Below are positions 23,717 through 32,937 of a stretch of DNA of 64,000 nucleotides, one piece after another. A program made the translations under genes and the position numbers. The stretch covers positions 124,001-188,000 of the forward strand of contig NZ_JAGHKP010000005.1 in assembly GCF_017742215.1 (NCBI RefSeq), given 5' to 3'. Origin of the DNA: Chitinophaga chungangae (GTDB taxonomy: Bacteria > Bacteroidota > Bacteroidia > Chitinophagales > Chitinophagaceae). Below the pieces are notes generated by a model. It worked only from the letters and a program-made list of their open reading frames with translations. It ran no database searches and was not told the origin of the DNA. The first letter of the stretch is position 1. Each line of letters starts with the position of its first letter.

Positions 23717-24688
23717 ATGAAGGACCAATTCGCAGACAGGATATTTTCAGCAAAAGACCCGATGGCCCTGGCGCCGGAGCTTTTCCGCTACCAGTACGGG
23801 CAGAACGCCATTTACCGGGCGTATGTGGACGCCCTGAAGGTGGACCCGGCGGCCGTACAGCGCGTGGAAGAGGTGCCTTTCCTCCCCATCCGTTTTTTTA
23901 AGACCCACCCGGTGGTTTGCGGCGAATTCGAGCCGGAAGCCGTGTTTGAAAGCAGCGGCACCACGCAAACGCAGAACAGCCGCCATTTCGTGAAAGACAC
24001 GGGGATCTATACACGTAGTTTTACCGATGCTTTCCGGCGGATGTACGGTCCCGCGGAAGACTTTGTGGTGCTGGGCCTGCTGCCTTCCTACCTCGAGCGG
24101 CGGCATTCCTCGCTGGTGTTCATGGTTCAGGAAATGATCGCCCGCAGCCGTCATCCCGAAAGCGGGTTTTACCTCTACGAGCACGATAAGCTGGCCGATA
24201 CGCTGCTGACCCTGGAAGCCCGCCGCCAGCCGGTATTGCTGATCGGCGTCACTTTCGCCCTCCTGGATTTCGCGGAAGCTTACCGCCTTGACCTGGACCA
24301 TACCATCGTGATGGAAACCGGCGGCATGAAAGGCCGCCGAGAAGAATGGACGCGGGAAGAACTGCACGCTTTTCTCATGGAACGGCTCGGCGTGCCCGCC
24401 ATCCATGCGGAATACGGCATGACCGAACTGCTCAGCCAGGCGTATTCCAAAGGCCAGGGCCGCTTTTACTGCCCACCCTGGATGAAAGTGCTGCTGCGCG
24501 ACGAAAACGATCCCTTCGACCTTACCGCTGCTTCCGGCGTGATCAACGTGGTAGATCTCGCCAATATCCACTCCTGCGCGTTCATCGCCACCGACGATAT
24601 CGGCCGGCTGGGCGCGGACGGCAGCTTCGAAGTGCTCGGCCGGCTCGACCATTCCGCCCTGCGCGGCTGCAGTTTGATGGTCGGTTAG
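23717..24688 (+). CDS. LuxE/PaaK-like acyl-protein synthetase
   Basis: A 323-residue adenylate-forming enzyme of the LuxE/PaaK group. Landmarks include VPFLPIRFFKTHPV, then the P-loop-like FESSGTTQTQNSRHF (the SGTT signature), MEMGG-like METGGMKGRREEW, and a later VLGRLDHSALRGC (the ATP-phosphate site of adenylating enzymes). LuxE links fatty acids to LuxD during bioluminescence, but here no lux genes are near, so a role in activating an acyl or aryl acid is more likely. Start at 23717 is supported by an upstream promoter. A secreted DUF4412 gene follows 52 bases after, probably on the same transcript. Confidence 0.8.
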   Translation: MKDQFADRIFSAKDPMALAPELFRYQYGQNAIYRAYVDALKVDPAAVQRVEEVPFLPIRFFKTHPVVCGEFEPEAVFESSGTTQTQNSRHFVKDTGIYTRSFTDAFRRMYGPAEDFVVLGLLPSYLERRHSSLVFMVQEMIARSRHPESGFYLYEHDKLADTLLTLEARRQPVLLIGVTFALLDFAEAYRLDLDHTIVMETGGMKGRREEWTREELHAFLMERLGVPAIHAEYGMTELLSQAYSKGQGRFYCPPWMKVLLRDENDPFDLTAASGVINVVDLANIHSCAFIATDDIGRLGADGSFEVLGRLDHSALRGCSLMVG

Positions 24689-24740
24689 TATGGAGGATTA
24701 GAATAATATGTTTACCTTTCGGGAGAATTTCCAGACACCT

Positions 24741-25598
24741 ATGAAAAAACCTATCCTCCTGGCACTGGCAATGATCCTCAGTATGCCGGCCCTTCACGCC
24801 CAGCTGCTCAAAAAGCTGACCGGTAAAAAGAAGCAGCCCGCGGAAACCGAAGAGACGATCGACGAAACGTTCCCGCAGGCGCGCGGTTCCGCTAAAAACG
24901 CGCAGCCCGAGCCTACGCTCATCATCGGGGGCGACGATGCCGTGAAAATCGATTCCTCCTACGAATACGACTGGGCCGTTTACCAGGAAAGCGAGGCTTT
25001 CCAGGGCAGCCAGCGGGTGATAGACGGCGGGGAAGACATCGTGATCTATTACAGCAGCACCCAGGCCGCTTTCAGCATACAGCTCAAAAGCCGCAGCACC
25101 GGCACCAAATATCATTTTTACGGGGATTTCGGGAAAGAATCGCAGCTGATGCTGGCCGGGGTGGGCGGCATTGCCAGCGGAGACAAAACGCGGCTGCAGC
25201 TGGAAGGCATGGAGCCGGTATACCCCGGCGAGATCGGCTACCTCAGCCAGCTGACGCGCACAGGCAGCAAAAAAGTGATCGCCGGCGTGGCCTGCGAGGA
25301 ATATGTGGCGCACAACCTCCGGCAAGACCCCCGGGTGGTGAACACCAATCATTCCAAAGTAACTGCCTACGTCTGGATACCCATGGACCCGCACGCCGTT
25401 TTCCCCGGCTACAGCCTGATGCCGGAACATTTCAAGATACAGATCGAACGGATGCGCATAGCAGGCTCCTACCCGCCGGTAGTGATGCCGCTGGAAATGT
25501 TCCTGGAATACGGTAACGGGGATAAGGTTTTCACCCATACCACGCACATCATCGTGAATGAAAGGAGGAAGGTGGAATTGGGCGACATCAATAAATAA
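24741..25598 (+). CDS. Secreted DUF4412-like protein
   Basis: A 285-residue exported protein. Signal peptide at residues 1-20 (KKPILLALAMILSMPALHAQ). A basic and acidic linker (KKLTGKKKQPAETEETIDET) leads to a domain rich in strands, with segments DIVIYYSSTQAAFSIQLKSR and GYLSQLTRTGSKKVIAGVAC, matching my memory of DUF4412 proteins. The YVAHNLRQDPRVVNTNHSK part is consistent. It lies in the periplasm or outer membrane; the function is unknown. The start at 24741 is chosen because the longer frame (24708) lacks a signal. Confidence 0.65.
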   Translation: MKKPILLALAMILSMPALHAQLLKKLTGKKKQPAETEETIDETFPQARGSAKNAQPEPTLIIGGDDAVKIDSSYEYDWAVYQESEAFQGSQRVIDGGEDIVIYYSSTQAAFSIQLKSRSTGTKYHFYGDFGKESQLMLAGVGGIASGDKTRLQLEGMEPVYPGEIGYLSQLTRTGSKKVIAGVACEEYVAHNLRQDPRVVNTNHSKVTAYVWIPMDPHAVFPGYSLMPEHFKIQIERMRIAGSYPPVVMPLEMFLEYGNGDKVFTHTTHIIVNERRKVELGDINK

Positions 25599-25701
25599 AT
25601 ACCCTGTACGCGCACCCGGAAGGGCGTTTGCAAAGGTTCTTTCATGGGGGATTCGGACAGACCTTCGTGTACATGCCCGCCTGGCAAACGACGGACAATT
25701 T

Positions 25702-25787
25702 ATGATGAAAAAAATCTGGATCTGTGGGTCGGGCGCTGTTTTGGTTTCACGTTAATGGCCGCACGCTGCGGAAAGAGCGCAATATAA
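25702..25787 (+). pseudogene. Possible decayed lipoprotein leader
   Basis: The ATG at 25702 reads MMKKIWICGSGAVLVSR and stops at 25753-25755. One frame over, from 25737, the sequence reads CFGFTLMAARCGKSAI and stops at 25785-25787; its LMAARC looks like a lipobox. The two pieces in order give a typical lipoprotein signal, so a frameshift may have destroyed it. The mature part is missing. Speculative. Confidence 0.25.
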
Positions 25788-25875
25788 ACAGTATTGGTAT
25801 ACTGAATTTAACAAGATCGGGGCTTATAAACTATTTTATCTTTCGGCAGATTATCCGTATATTCTGGAAAAGGCG

Positions 25876-25900
25876 AAAGCCGGTCGCAATGACCGGCTTT
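25876..25900. terminator. Perfect hairpin in the non-coding gap
   Basis: Stem AAAGCCGGTC/GACCGGCTTT (10 bp) with a GCAAT loop. Only a short T run follows (TTT), so it is a weak terminator candidate for either strand. Confidence 0.4.
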
Positions 25901-26210
25901 CCATAAGCTGAGCGAAGGTTTCCGTTCAATACGTTCAGCTGAAAACAGGGGTTCCCGGATGAATACGGTGGAGGGTAAACGACGGATGAAAGACCGGCCC
26001 TGCATGTACTGGAATGGCGGAAGCGCACATGCGGATTGCTGCCTCTAAAGTATATGCTGAAGTGTAAAACTTATGTGAAATGTTTGTGAAGCAAATGCTA
26101 AAGTAGCCGTAGTAATCCGGGGGGAATCTACCCGTATTGCAGGATTATGTAAATTGGGACAGATTTTTGATCTTACACTGCGAACCAATTTTTTTTTAAA
26201 ACCAGACCAA

Positions 26211-26849
26211 ATGCGACGTTTAGCCACTTTATTATTCATCAGCGGAGCGGCCATCCTGATGTCCTTCGCTGCGCCAGCCAGCGAGAACCCTGCAAAACCT
26301 GCCGTACACGCCCGGAAAACATATGCAGTTTACCAGGTAGACCACCAGCAGAGCAAACTGACCTGGAACGCCAAAAAAATGACCGGCTCCCATGCCGGCG
26401 CCATCAGCGTAGCCGCCGGGCAGCTCAATATCGATAACAACGTGCTGAAAGGCGGCAGCTTTACGCTGGACACTAAGAGCATCACCGTTACCGACATCAC
26501 CAATGCCGATATGAACGGCAAATTGGTGGGCCACCTGAAAAGCGACGATTTCTTTTCCGTGGAAAAACACCCCACCGCCACGTTCGTGATCACCAGCGCC
26601 ACTTCCAAAGGCGGCGGCAATTACGACGTAACCGGCAACCTGACCATCAAAGGCATCACCAACGCGGTTTCTTTCCCCGCTACCGTGGCCGTTTCAGGCG
26701 GTAAAGCCACCGCAAAGGCGACCGTAACGGTAGACCGTACCAAGTTCGATATCAAGTACCGCTCCAAGAACTTCTTCGAAAACCTGGGCGATAAAGCGAT
26801 CTACGACGACTTTACGCTCGACGTAACGCTTGTGGCCAACGCCAAATAA
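26211..26849 (+). CDS. YceI-like periplasmic lipid-binding protein
   Basis: A 212-residue exported protein of the YceI family, a lipocalin-like beta-barrel fold binding polyisoprenoids or other amphiphiles. Signal peptide at about residues 1-21 (RLATLLFISGAAILMSFA then APAS). The YceI core appears as YAVYQVDHQQSKLTWNAKKM and GGSFTLDTKSITVTDI, then SDDFFSVEKHPTATFVIT (the SDDFF..E.HPTATF motif) and NLTIKGITNAVSFPATV, and DRTKFDIKYRSKNFF. The start at 26211 removes a non-conserved upstream extension. Function in lipid or isoprenoid handling or stress; a real partner is not visible. A strong terminator follows. Confidence 0.92.
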   Translation: MRRLATLLFISGAAILMSFAAPASENPAKPAVHARKTYAVYQVDHQQSKLTWNAKKMTGSHAGAISVAAGQLNIDNNVLKGGSFTLDTKSITVTDITNADMNGKLVGHLKSDDFFSVEKHPTATFVITSATSKGGGNYDVTGNLTIKGITNAVSFPATVAVSGGKATAKATVTVDRTKFDIKYRSKNFFENLGDKAIYDDFTLDVTLVANAK

Positions 26850-26867
26850 TCCGCGCTTTTCAGCGAT

Positions 26868-26904
26868 AAGGGACCATCCGGGCATACCGGGCGGTCCCTT
26901 TTTT
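26868..26904 (+). terminator. Intrinsic terminator after the YceI gene
   Basis: Stem AAGGGACC.../...GGTCCCTT with inner GC pairs, followed by six T. Confidence 0.8.
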
Positions 26905-26937
26905 ATGCCCGTACGGCGCGAAAAGGTCAAATTGGCG

Positions 26938-26945
26938 TACTTTTG
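26938..26945 (+). promoter_or_regulatory. -7 element before the DEAD-box helicase gene
   Basis: TACTTTTG fits TAnnTTTG and lies 23 bases before ATG 26969. A convincing -33 element at normal spacing is not visible. Confidence 0.35.
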
Positions 26946-26968
26946 CGGCTTAATCGTACCGGCACACT

Positions 26969-28297
26969 ATGACTTTCAACGATCTGAACCTGAACAAACC
27001 GCTGCTTGCAGCCCTGCAAGACCTGAACGTGACCACGCCTACCACCATCCAGCAAAAGGTGTTTTCCGTGGTTATGAGCGGGCAGGACGTATGCGGCATC
27101 GCGCAAACGGGCACGGGCAAAACCTTTGCTTACCTGCTGCCCTGCCTGCGCCAGTGGTCGTTTACCAAAGACCGTTTCCCGCAGATCCTCGTAGTAGTGC
27201 CCACCCGCGAGCTGGTAGCGCAGGTAGTGGAATCCGTGAAAAAACTCACGCCGTACATGAACGTGGAAGTGGCGGGTTTTTACGGCGGCACCAATATGAA
27301 CCCGCAAATGGCGACCGCCGAAGGCAAACTGGACGTGGTAGTGGCTACGCCCGGCCGGCTGGTGGACATCGTGCTGAGCGGCGCGCTCAAACTCAAGAAC
27401 ATCAAAAGACTGGTGATCGACGAAGTGGACGAAATGCTGAACCTCGGCTTTCGCACACAGCTCAAAAACATTCTCGATCTGCTGCCCGCAAAAAGGCAGA
27501 ACCTGATGTTTTCCGCCACCATCACCCCGGAGGTGGAAGCGCTCATCACCGAATTTTTCAATCACCCCGCCGTAATCGAAGCCGCGCCCGCGGGCACTCC
27601 GCTGGCAAACATCGCGCAGAGCGTTTACCATGTTCCCAACTTCAACACAAAAGTGAACCTGCTGGAATTGCTGCTGAAAGAACGGGCAGACATGAGCAAG
27701 GTATTGCTTTTCGTGTCTACCAAACAACTGGCGGACCAGCTGTTTGAAAGCCTCGAGGCAGACATGCCGGGCAAAGTGGGGGTGATACATTCCAACAAAG
27801 AGCAGAACTACCGTTTTAATTCCGTGAACCAGTTCCAGAACGGCACTTTCAGGCTGCTGATCGCAACGGACATCATCGCGCGCGGGCTGGACATTTCAGA
27901 GGTCACGCACGTGATCAATTTCGATATGCCCGAAGTGCCGGAAAGTTATGTGCACCGCATCGGGCGTACCGGGCGGCAAGACAAAGAGGGCATCGCCATC
28001 AGTTTTGTAACGGAGAAGGAAATGGAGCAGCTTGAAAAAGCGGAAGCGGTGATGAATTATCAAGTGCCGGTAACGCCATTGCCTGAAAATTTAGAGATCT
28101 CTACGGTGCTTACCAAAGCCGAAATTCCTGAAACGATCGTGCCGAACATTGCGCTGAAACAGCCAAAACGCGAATCCGGCGGGGCTTTTCATGAAAAGTC
28201 GGCGAAGAATAAAAAAGTGAACGTGAAGGTGAGCCACAAGGACAAAATGATGAAAAAATACGGCAAACCGAAAACGCGCGGCGGTAAAAAACGTTGA
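26969..28297 (+). CDS. DEAD-box RNA helicase with a DEVD motif II
   Basis: A 442-residue SF2 helicase. Q motif: FNDLNLNKPLLAALQDLNV near residue 3. Motif I AQTGTGKT at about 48-55, Ia PTRELVAQ, II DEVD (RLVIDEVDEML) in place of DEAD, III SAT (FSATITPE), IV around LLFVSTKQLADQ, V ATDIIARGLDI, VI HRIGRTGRQD. The C-terminus is Lys-rich (KMMKKYGKPKTRGGKKR), a typical RNA-binding tail. Such helicases act in RNA degradation, ribosome assembly or cold adaptation. The only departure is DEVD for DEAD, which keeps the acidic pair. It ends 2 bases before the stop of the convergent radical SAM gene; no terminator is evident between them. Confidence 0.95.
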   Translation: MTFNDLNLNKPLLAALQDLNVTTPTTIQQKVFSVVMSGQDVCGIAQTGTGKTFAYLLPCLRQWSFTKDRFPQILVVVPTRELVAQVVESVKKLTPYMNVEVAGFYGGTNMNPQMATAEGKLDVVVATPGRLVDIVLSGALKLKNIKRLVIDEVDEMLNLGFRTQLKNILDLLPAKRQNLMFSATITPEVEALITEFFNHPAVIEAAPAGTPLANIAQSVYHVPNFNTKVNLLELLLKERADMSKVLLFVSTKQLADQLFESLEADMPGKVGVIHSNKEQNYRFNSVNQFQNGTFRLLIATDIIARGLDISEVTHVINFDMPEVPESYVHRIGRTGRQDKEGIAISFVTEKEMEQLEKAEAVMNYQVPVTPLPENLEISTVLTKAEIPETIVPNIALKQPKRESGGAFHEKSAKNKKVNVKVSHKDKMMKKYGKPKTRGGKKR

Positions 28298-28299
28298 TC

Positions 28300-30504
28300 C
28301 TACAAATTCAATAGCCCGAATTTATACAGGTTGTTCACGGGTTTGTTGTCCCAGAAAAGCTCGAAATCTTCCAGCCCCGCCGCGGCGTAGCTGTCTTTCA
28401 CTTCCTGCAGCGTAAGCGTTTTGGGCTGGTCCACGGAAGCCTTCTCCAGTATGCCGGCCAGCCATTGGCCCTGTTGCGGGTCCACATTGATATTGATCTT
28501 TTCTTTCCGGTTCTGGAATGTGAGGGAAGTTACTTCCCAGGTATTGCCTTTTTTGCTTTTGGTATAAGTTTCGAGCATGGGTTTTTTGCCGAGCCACACG
28601 ATTTTAGCGGTGGGTTTGGCGGAAGCGAAGCGGTCTTCCAGCAGCGCGTTCACGATGTAATCGGGCGCTATCCTCGTTTTCGGCACTTTGAACTCGAACC
28701 ATTTCTGCAATGGATCATCCAGGCAAATGCCGTGCATGAAATTAAACAGCGATTTTTTGAGGCCGAAACTGAATGCTCCGTGATCGGCGCCGCTTTCGTC
28801 GATATGCTGGAGGTCGTTGTTGGCGAAAGCGCCCAACGCTTCGTTTTCCTTGCGCACTTTGAATTTCGCGGGCTCGAGGCCCACGGGGCTGTGGGCCGTC
28901 ATGGTGAAAAGGTGCCAGAAGGCGGATTGTAATATGCCCGCTTTGAACATCTGCCGCACCATTTCGAGCGAATCGATGGTTTCCTGCGCGGTTTGAGTCG
29001 GGAAGCCGAACATCAGGTAAGCGTGCACCATAATGCCGGCTTCGGTGAAGTTGCGGTTCACCTGCGCCACCTGCGCCACGGTAATGCCTTTCTGTATCAG
29101 TTCCAGCAGCCTGTCTGAAGCCACTTCCAGCCCGCCGCTCACCGCGATGCAGCCGGATTCTTTCAGCAACAGGCAAAGGTCGCGCGTGAAACTTTTTTCG
29201 AAACGGATGTTCGTCCACCAGCTTACGGTCAGTTTCCTGCGGATGATCTCCAGCGCCAAAGCCCGCATCAGCGCGGGCGGCGCGGCTTCGTCCACGAAAT
29301 GGAAGCCGGTTTCGCCGGTTTGTTCGATGATCTCCTCTATCCTGTCAACCAGCAGCGACGCGGCCACCGGCTCGTACAAACGGATGTAATCGAGCGAAAT
29401 ATCGCAGAAGGTGCATTTGCCCCAATAACAGCCATGGGCCATGGTGAGCTTGTTCCAGCGGCCGTCGCTCCACATGCGGTGCATCGGGTTCACCACTTCT
29501 ATCGCGGAAATGTATTTGTCTAAAAGAAAATCGCTGTAGTCCGGCGTGCCTACCTGCCCCTGTTTATAATCGGTGCAGCTTTGATTGTTGAAATACGTTA
29601 CTTCGCCGTTTACCAGCATAAACGTGCGTTTCAGTTCCTCCTGCTTTTTGGCGCCGGTGATAAAACCGTAGAGGTTTTCGATGGGCGCTTCCCCGTCGTC
29701 CAGCGTAATAAAATCATAAAATTCAAACACGCGCGCGTCGCTGAGCGAGCGCAGTTCCGTATTGGCAAAACCTCCGCCCATCGCCACTTTCACGCCCGGG
29801 TATTTTTTTTTGATCCACTGGCCGCAGCGCAGCGAAGTGTAAAGGTTGCCGGGAAAAGGGACGGAAATGGCTACCATGGCAGGTTGTACGGTTTCCATCC
29901 GTTTGGAGAGCAAACGGATAAGTATCTCGTCGATGTACGTGTAAGGTTGCTGCAGCGCTTCGTACAGTTCGTCGAAACTGTTGGCGGAGCGCGCCAGTTT
30001 TTCGGCGTAACGGCTGAAACCGAAATGTTCGTCCACGCATTCCATGATCAGGTCGCTCAGGTCTTCCAGGTACATGGTGGCGAGGTGTTTGGCCTTGTCT
30101 TGCGTGCCCATGGAGCCGAAGGCCCAGCTAAGGTCTTCCAGCTGCGCGAAGCGGCCGGCTTCCGGGAGGAAATCGCGTTTGCAGATGCGGTGCGCCAGGG
30201 TAGGGTTGTGACCTTGCAGGAAACGCACCACATCGTCTACCGTGTGAATATAATCGTCCTGCAAAGCGATAATGCGGGAAACGTTTTCGGAAACCGGTTT
30301 ATCGTGGCGGCTCACGCGTTCGAACAACGTTTGCAGCCCGTTTTGGGAAAACAGCGCAAGCGTAACCTCGATACCCAGGTCCGCCTGGAAAGCCGGGATA
30401 TTTTTGGTATTCAGAAAACCTTTCAGGTAGGCTGTGGCCGGGTAAGGCGTGTTCAGCTGTGTAAAAGGCGGTGTGATCAGGAAAACGGGTGCGCTCAAGT
30501 TCAA
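28300..30504 (-). CDS. B12-binding radical SAM protein
   Basis: A 734-residue enzyme with a B12-binding-like N-terminal domain and a radical SAM core. The SAM cluster is GCYWGKCTFCDISLDY (CxxxxxCxxC type, at about residues 356-371). Upstream, the region around KVAMGGGFANTELRSL resembles the Rossmann part of cobalamin-binding domains, but the canonical DxHxxG cobalamin loop is not visible to me. SAM binding continues in FVDEAAPPALMRALALEII and SGGLEVASDRLLELIQKGIT. Such proteins often make methyl transfers or ring rearrangements; the product is unknown. The start is TTG at 30504: the frame upstream has a stop, and no ATG is closer. A 12-base palindrome and a -7 element lie just upstream. Confidence 0.85.
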   Translation of the reverse strand: MNLSAPVFLITPPFTQLNTPYPATAYLKGFLNTKNIPAFQADLGIEVTLALFSQNGLQTLFERVSRHDKPVSENVSRIIALQDDYIHTVDDVVRFLQGHNPTLAHRICKRDFLPEAGRFAQLEDLSWAFGSMGTQDKAKHLATMYLEDLSDLIMECVDEHFGFSRYAEKLARSANSFDELYEALQQPYTYIDEILIRLLSKRMETVQPAMVAISVPFPGNLYTSLRCGQWIKKKYPGVKVAMGGGFANTELRSLSDARVFEFYDFITLDDGEAPIENLYGFITGAKKQEELKRTFMLVNGEVTYFNNQSCTDYKQGQVGTPDYSDFLLDKYISAIEVVNPMHRMWSDGRWNKLTMAHGCYWGKCTFCDISLDYIRLYEPVAASLLVDRIEEIIEQTGETGFHFVDEAAPPALMRALALEIIRRKLTVSWWTNIRFEKSFTRDLCLLLKESGCIAVSGGLEVASDRLLELIQKGITVAQVAQVNRNFTEAGIMVHAYLMFGFPTQTAQETIDSLEMVRQMFKAGILQSAFWHLFTMTAHSPVGLEPAKFKVRKENEALGAFANNDLQHIDESGADHGAFSFGLKKSLFNFMHGICLDDPLQKWFEFKVPKTRIAPDYIVNALLEDRFASAKPTAKIVWLGKKPMLETYTKSKKGNTWEVTSLTFQNRKEKININVDPQQGQWLAGILEKASVDQPKTLTLQEVKDSYAAAGLEDFELFWDNKPVNNLYKFGLLNL

Positions 30505-30506
30505 AT

Positions 30507-30526
30507 CGGTTTAAACCGCAAAAATA
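30507..30526 (-). promoter_or_regulatory. -7 element and palindrome at the start of the radical SAM gene
   Basis: A minus-strand TATTTTTG (CAAAAATA at 30519-30526) is followed by the perfect 12-base palindrome CGGTTTAAACCG at 30507-30518, just before the TTG at 30504. The palindrome would sit at the transcription start, so it could be a repressor site. No -33 element at normal spacing is seen. Confidence 0.4.
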
Positions 30527-30819
30527 TCACTAATTCGTTAAACGGTTCGCGTCAGTTTGCCGGCTGTATCAAAATAGGGGCGCCGGCTTGATGGTATTTT
30601 GCTTTTTGAGCGGAATCGTGGCCCAAAATTGCCGTGAAATAGCCGGGAAACCGCCAGGGTTAATAAAAGAGATACAGGCGAGACGGAGTTGAGCGGGACA
30701 GGAGCCGGACTTGATCCGTGCGCCGGGAGGTTAATATCCTATCAGATATGAGGGCCTGCATTACCGGTCTTCCATGTCGCATACGATCCATTAAAGCGGA
30801 TTTCCTATTTTGCGGCCTT
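30527..30819. other. Non-coding gap before the TonB receptor gene
   Basis: About 290 bases. A cobalamin riboswitch was looked for because a TonB receptor follows, but the B12-box and conserved core are absent. A TATTTTG-like element lies near 30806-30813, but is one base short of TAnnTTTG. No feature is supported. Confidence 0.4.
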
Positions 30820-32841
30820 ATGGCTCCCATTAAAACCTTGACGACCCTTTTTGCCGTGGCGGTTTCCTTTCCCGCCCTGGCACAAACCGATACAACCACC
30901 CTGGGCGGCATCACCGTGCATGGATATTCACAGCAACGCGCGCTGAGCGCGGTGCCCGCGGCCGTGAGCCTCGTGCGCCCGCAGGATCTGCAAAGGCTTT
31001 CGGGGCAATCTATTTTGCCCGCGCTCAATACCCTGCCGGGCGTGAGAATGGAAGAACGTTCGCCCGGCAGCTACCGGCTCAACATCCGCGGCAGTTCCCT
31101 GCGCTCGCCGTTCGGGGTGCGCAATGTGAAAATGTATTACAACGGCCTGCCTTTCACCGATCCGGGCGGCAATACTTACCTGAACCAGTTCGCGCTTGGC
31201 AATTTCACCGATATGGAGATCCTGAAAGGCCCCGGCAGCAGCCTGTACGGCGCGGGCACAGGCGGCGTGCTGCTGGCAGACAGCGATTTCGGGGAAACCG
31301 ACCGTTTTACCGCGGGTTATACGGGCGGCAGTTTCGGCAGTCATTTACTGACGGGCAAAGGCAGCTGGGGAAACGACGTGTTCCGGCAGCAGGCATTGCT
31401 CAGCTGGCAGGAATCGAACGGTTACCGCGCGCAGACTTACATGAACCGCAAGGTGGCGGGTTGGGGCGGACAGTGGAAACCCAACACCAAAGCCACTTTA
31501 GAAGGATATGTGTTGTACGGCGACCTGTTTTATGAAACGCCGGGCGGCCTTACGCTGGCGCAATATGAAGCAGACCGGAAACAGGCAAGGCCCGCGGGAG
31601 GCGGTTTTCCTTCCGCGCCGGACGCACATGCGGCTATCCGCCAGCAAACCATTTGGGGCGGCGCGCAGTTCGGCTACCGCTGGAACGAGCACTGGCAGCA
31701 GACCACCGGCGTGTATGGCGCATTCAGCACCGTGGAAAACCCGACCATCCGCAATTACGAGAAACGCAGGGAACCGCATTTCGGCGGAAGGACCGTATTC
31801 ACTTATTCACGTTCCGTTTTGCGCGTGCTGGCCGGCGCGGAAGCGCAGCACGGGAATTTCTCCACGAAAGTGTTCACGAACGCAGACGGGGAAGCGGGCG
31901 TGTTGCAGACGGACGACAAGGTCAACAATACCATCTATTCGCTTTTCCTTCAGCCTGAATTGCTGCTGCCGCATGGCTGGACGATCACGGCGGGCATTAG
32001 TATGAACAATAACCGTACGGCCTTCACGCGTTTGTCTGAAACGCCGGCATTCCGTTTCACCAGCCGTTACAAAAACGAATGGGCGCCAAGACTGGCGGTC
32101 ATGAAGCAGTTCGACGCATGGGCGAATGTATACGCGATCGTGTCCAAAGGTTTCAGCCCGCCCACGGTGGCCGAGCTGCTGCCCAGCACGAGCGTGATCA
32201 ACACGACGCTGCAGGCGGAGAAAGGCTGGAACTACGAAGCCGGCGTTCGCGGCGGCGGGAAAAACGGTTTCTGGTACGACGTGAACGTTTTCTGGTTCCG
32301 CCTGCAGGACGCGATCGTGCAGCGGAGAGACGCCGCCGGCGCGGATTATTTCGAGAATGCCGGGGCCACCACGCAGAAAGGTTTTGAAGCGTTGCTGCTG
32401 TACCGTTTCAACAATTTGCTCGCGCTTCGCGGGGCATACACCTTTCATCATTTCCGGTACGACGAGTTTCGCCAGCAGGATAAAGTGTACGACGGCAACG
32501 CGCTTCCCGGCACGCCCGCGCACACCGTTGCAGCTACCGCGGATGTCAACGTCACGCGCGCGCTGGGGCTTTTCCTTACCTATCAATACAACAGCGACAC
32601 CTGGCTGAACGACGCCAATACCGATAAAGCAACATCCTTCCACCTGTTAAGCGTAAAGGCACAGTATACATTTGACCGGAACGATAAATGGCAGGCGGCA
32701 GTGTTTGCGGGAGCGGATAACCTGCTCGACGAAAAATACAGTCTTGGCAACGACATCAACGCCGCCGCGGGCCGTTATTACAACGCCGCTCCGGGCCGTA
32801 ATTTTTATGCGGGTTTCAGGATCGGGCTCCATGGAAAATAA
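30820..32841 (+). CDS. TonB-dependent outer-membrane receptor
   Basis: A 673-residue TonB-dependent receptor. Signal peptide at residues 1-20 (IKTLTTLFAVAVSFPALAQ). The plug domain shows PAAVSLVRPQDLQRLSGQSI, then NIRGSSLRSPFGVRNVKMYY, and the conserved EILKGPGSSLYGAGTGGVLL. The C-terminal end, GRNFYAGFRIGLHGK, fits the last barrel strand, so it is complete. It is not a SusC: no carboxypeptidase-like N-domain and no SusD partner. A siderophore or metal-chelate substrate is plausible but unproven. The start at 30820 is chosen over an upstream frame to 30718. Convergent with the response regulator gene downstream. Confidence 0.92.
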   Translation: MAPIKTLTTLFAVAVSFPALAQTDTTTLGGITVHGYSQQRALSAVPAAVSLVRPQDLQRLSGQSILPALNTLPGVRMEERSPGSYRLNIRGSSLRSPFGVRNVKMYYNGLPFTDPGGNTYLNQFALGNFTDMEILKGPGSSLYGAGTGGVLLADSDFGETDRFTAGYTGGSFGSHLLTGKGSWGNDVFRQQALLSWQESNGYRAQTYMNRKVAGWGGQWKPNTKATLEGYVLYGDLFYETPGGLTLAQYEADRKQARPAGGGFPSAPDAHAAIRQQTIWGGAQFGYRWNEHWQQTTGVYGAFSTVENPTIRNYEKRREPHFGGRTVFTYSRSVLRVLAGAEAQHGNFSTKVFTNADGEAGVLQTDDKVNNTIYSLFLQPELLLPHGWTITAGISMNNNRTAFTRLSETPAFRFTSRYKNEWAPRLAVMKQFDAWANVYAIVSKGFSPPTVAELLPSTSVINTTLQAEKGWNYEAGVRGGGKNGFWYDVNVFWFRLQDAIVQRRDAAGADYFENAGATTQKGFEALLLYRFNNLLALRGAYTFHHFRYDEFRQQDKVYDGNALPGTPAHTVAATADVNVTRALGLFLTYQYNSDTWLNDANTDKATSFHLLSVKAQYTFDRNDKWQAAVFAGADNLLDEKYSLGNDINAAAGRYYNAAPGRNFYAGFRIGLHGK

Positions 32842-32937
32842 CGAACCCGGGCTTGCTTGCGCTGCCCGGGCCGTGCTTTGCGATACTAGGGAAAAATAGG
32901 ACGTAAGCATGATTTCCGTTCATGCATTAAAATAACG

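Larger units (their letters stand above)
25599..26210. other. Long non-coding gap with a hairpin and a possible remnant
   Basis: About 610 bases without a convincing gene. Contents: a possible broken lipoprotein leader (25702-25787), a perfect hairpin at 25876-25900, and AT-rich sequence just before the YceI gene (26154-26200). Translations of the longer frames there have no conserved features. Confidence 0.5.

Noticed and set aside
25558..25755. A 65-residue frame across the end of the DUF4412 gene
   Set aside because: It overlaps the real gene out of frame and has no conserved features.
30527..30819. Cobalamin riboswitch before the TonB receptor
   Set aside because: The B12-box and the conserved core are absent, and the receptor does not show BtuB-specific features that I could confirm.
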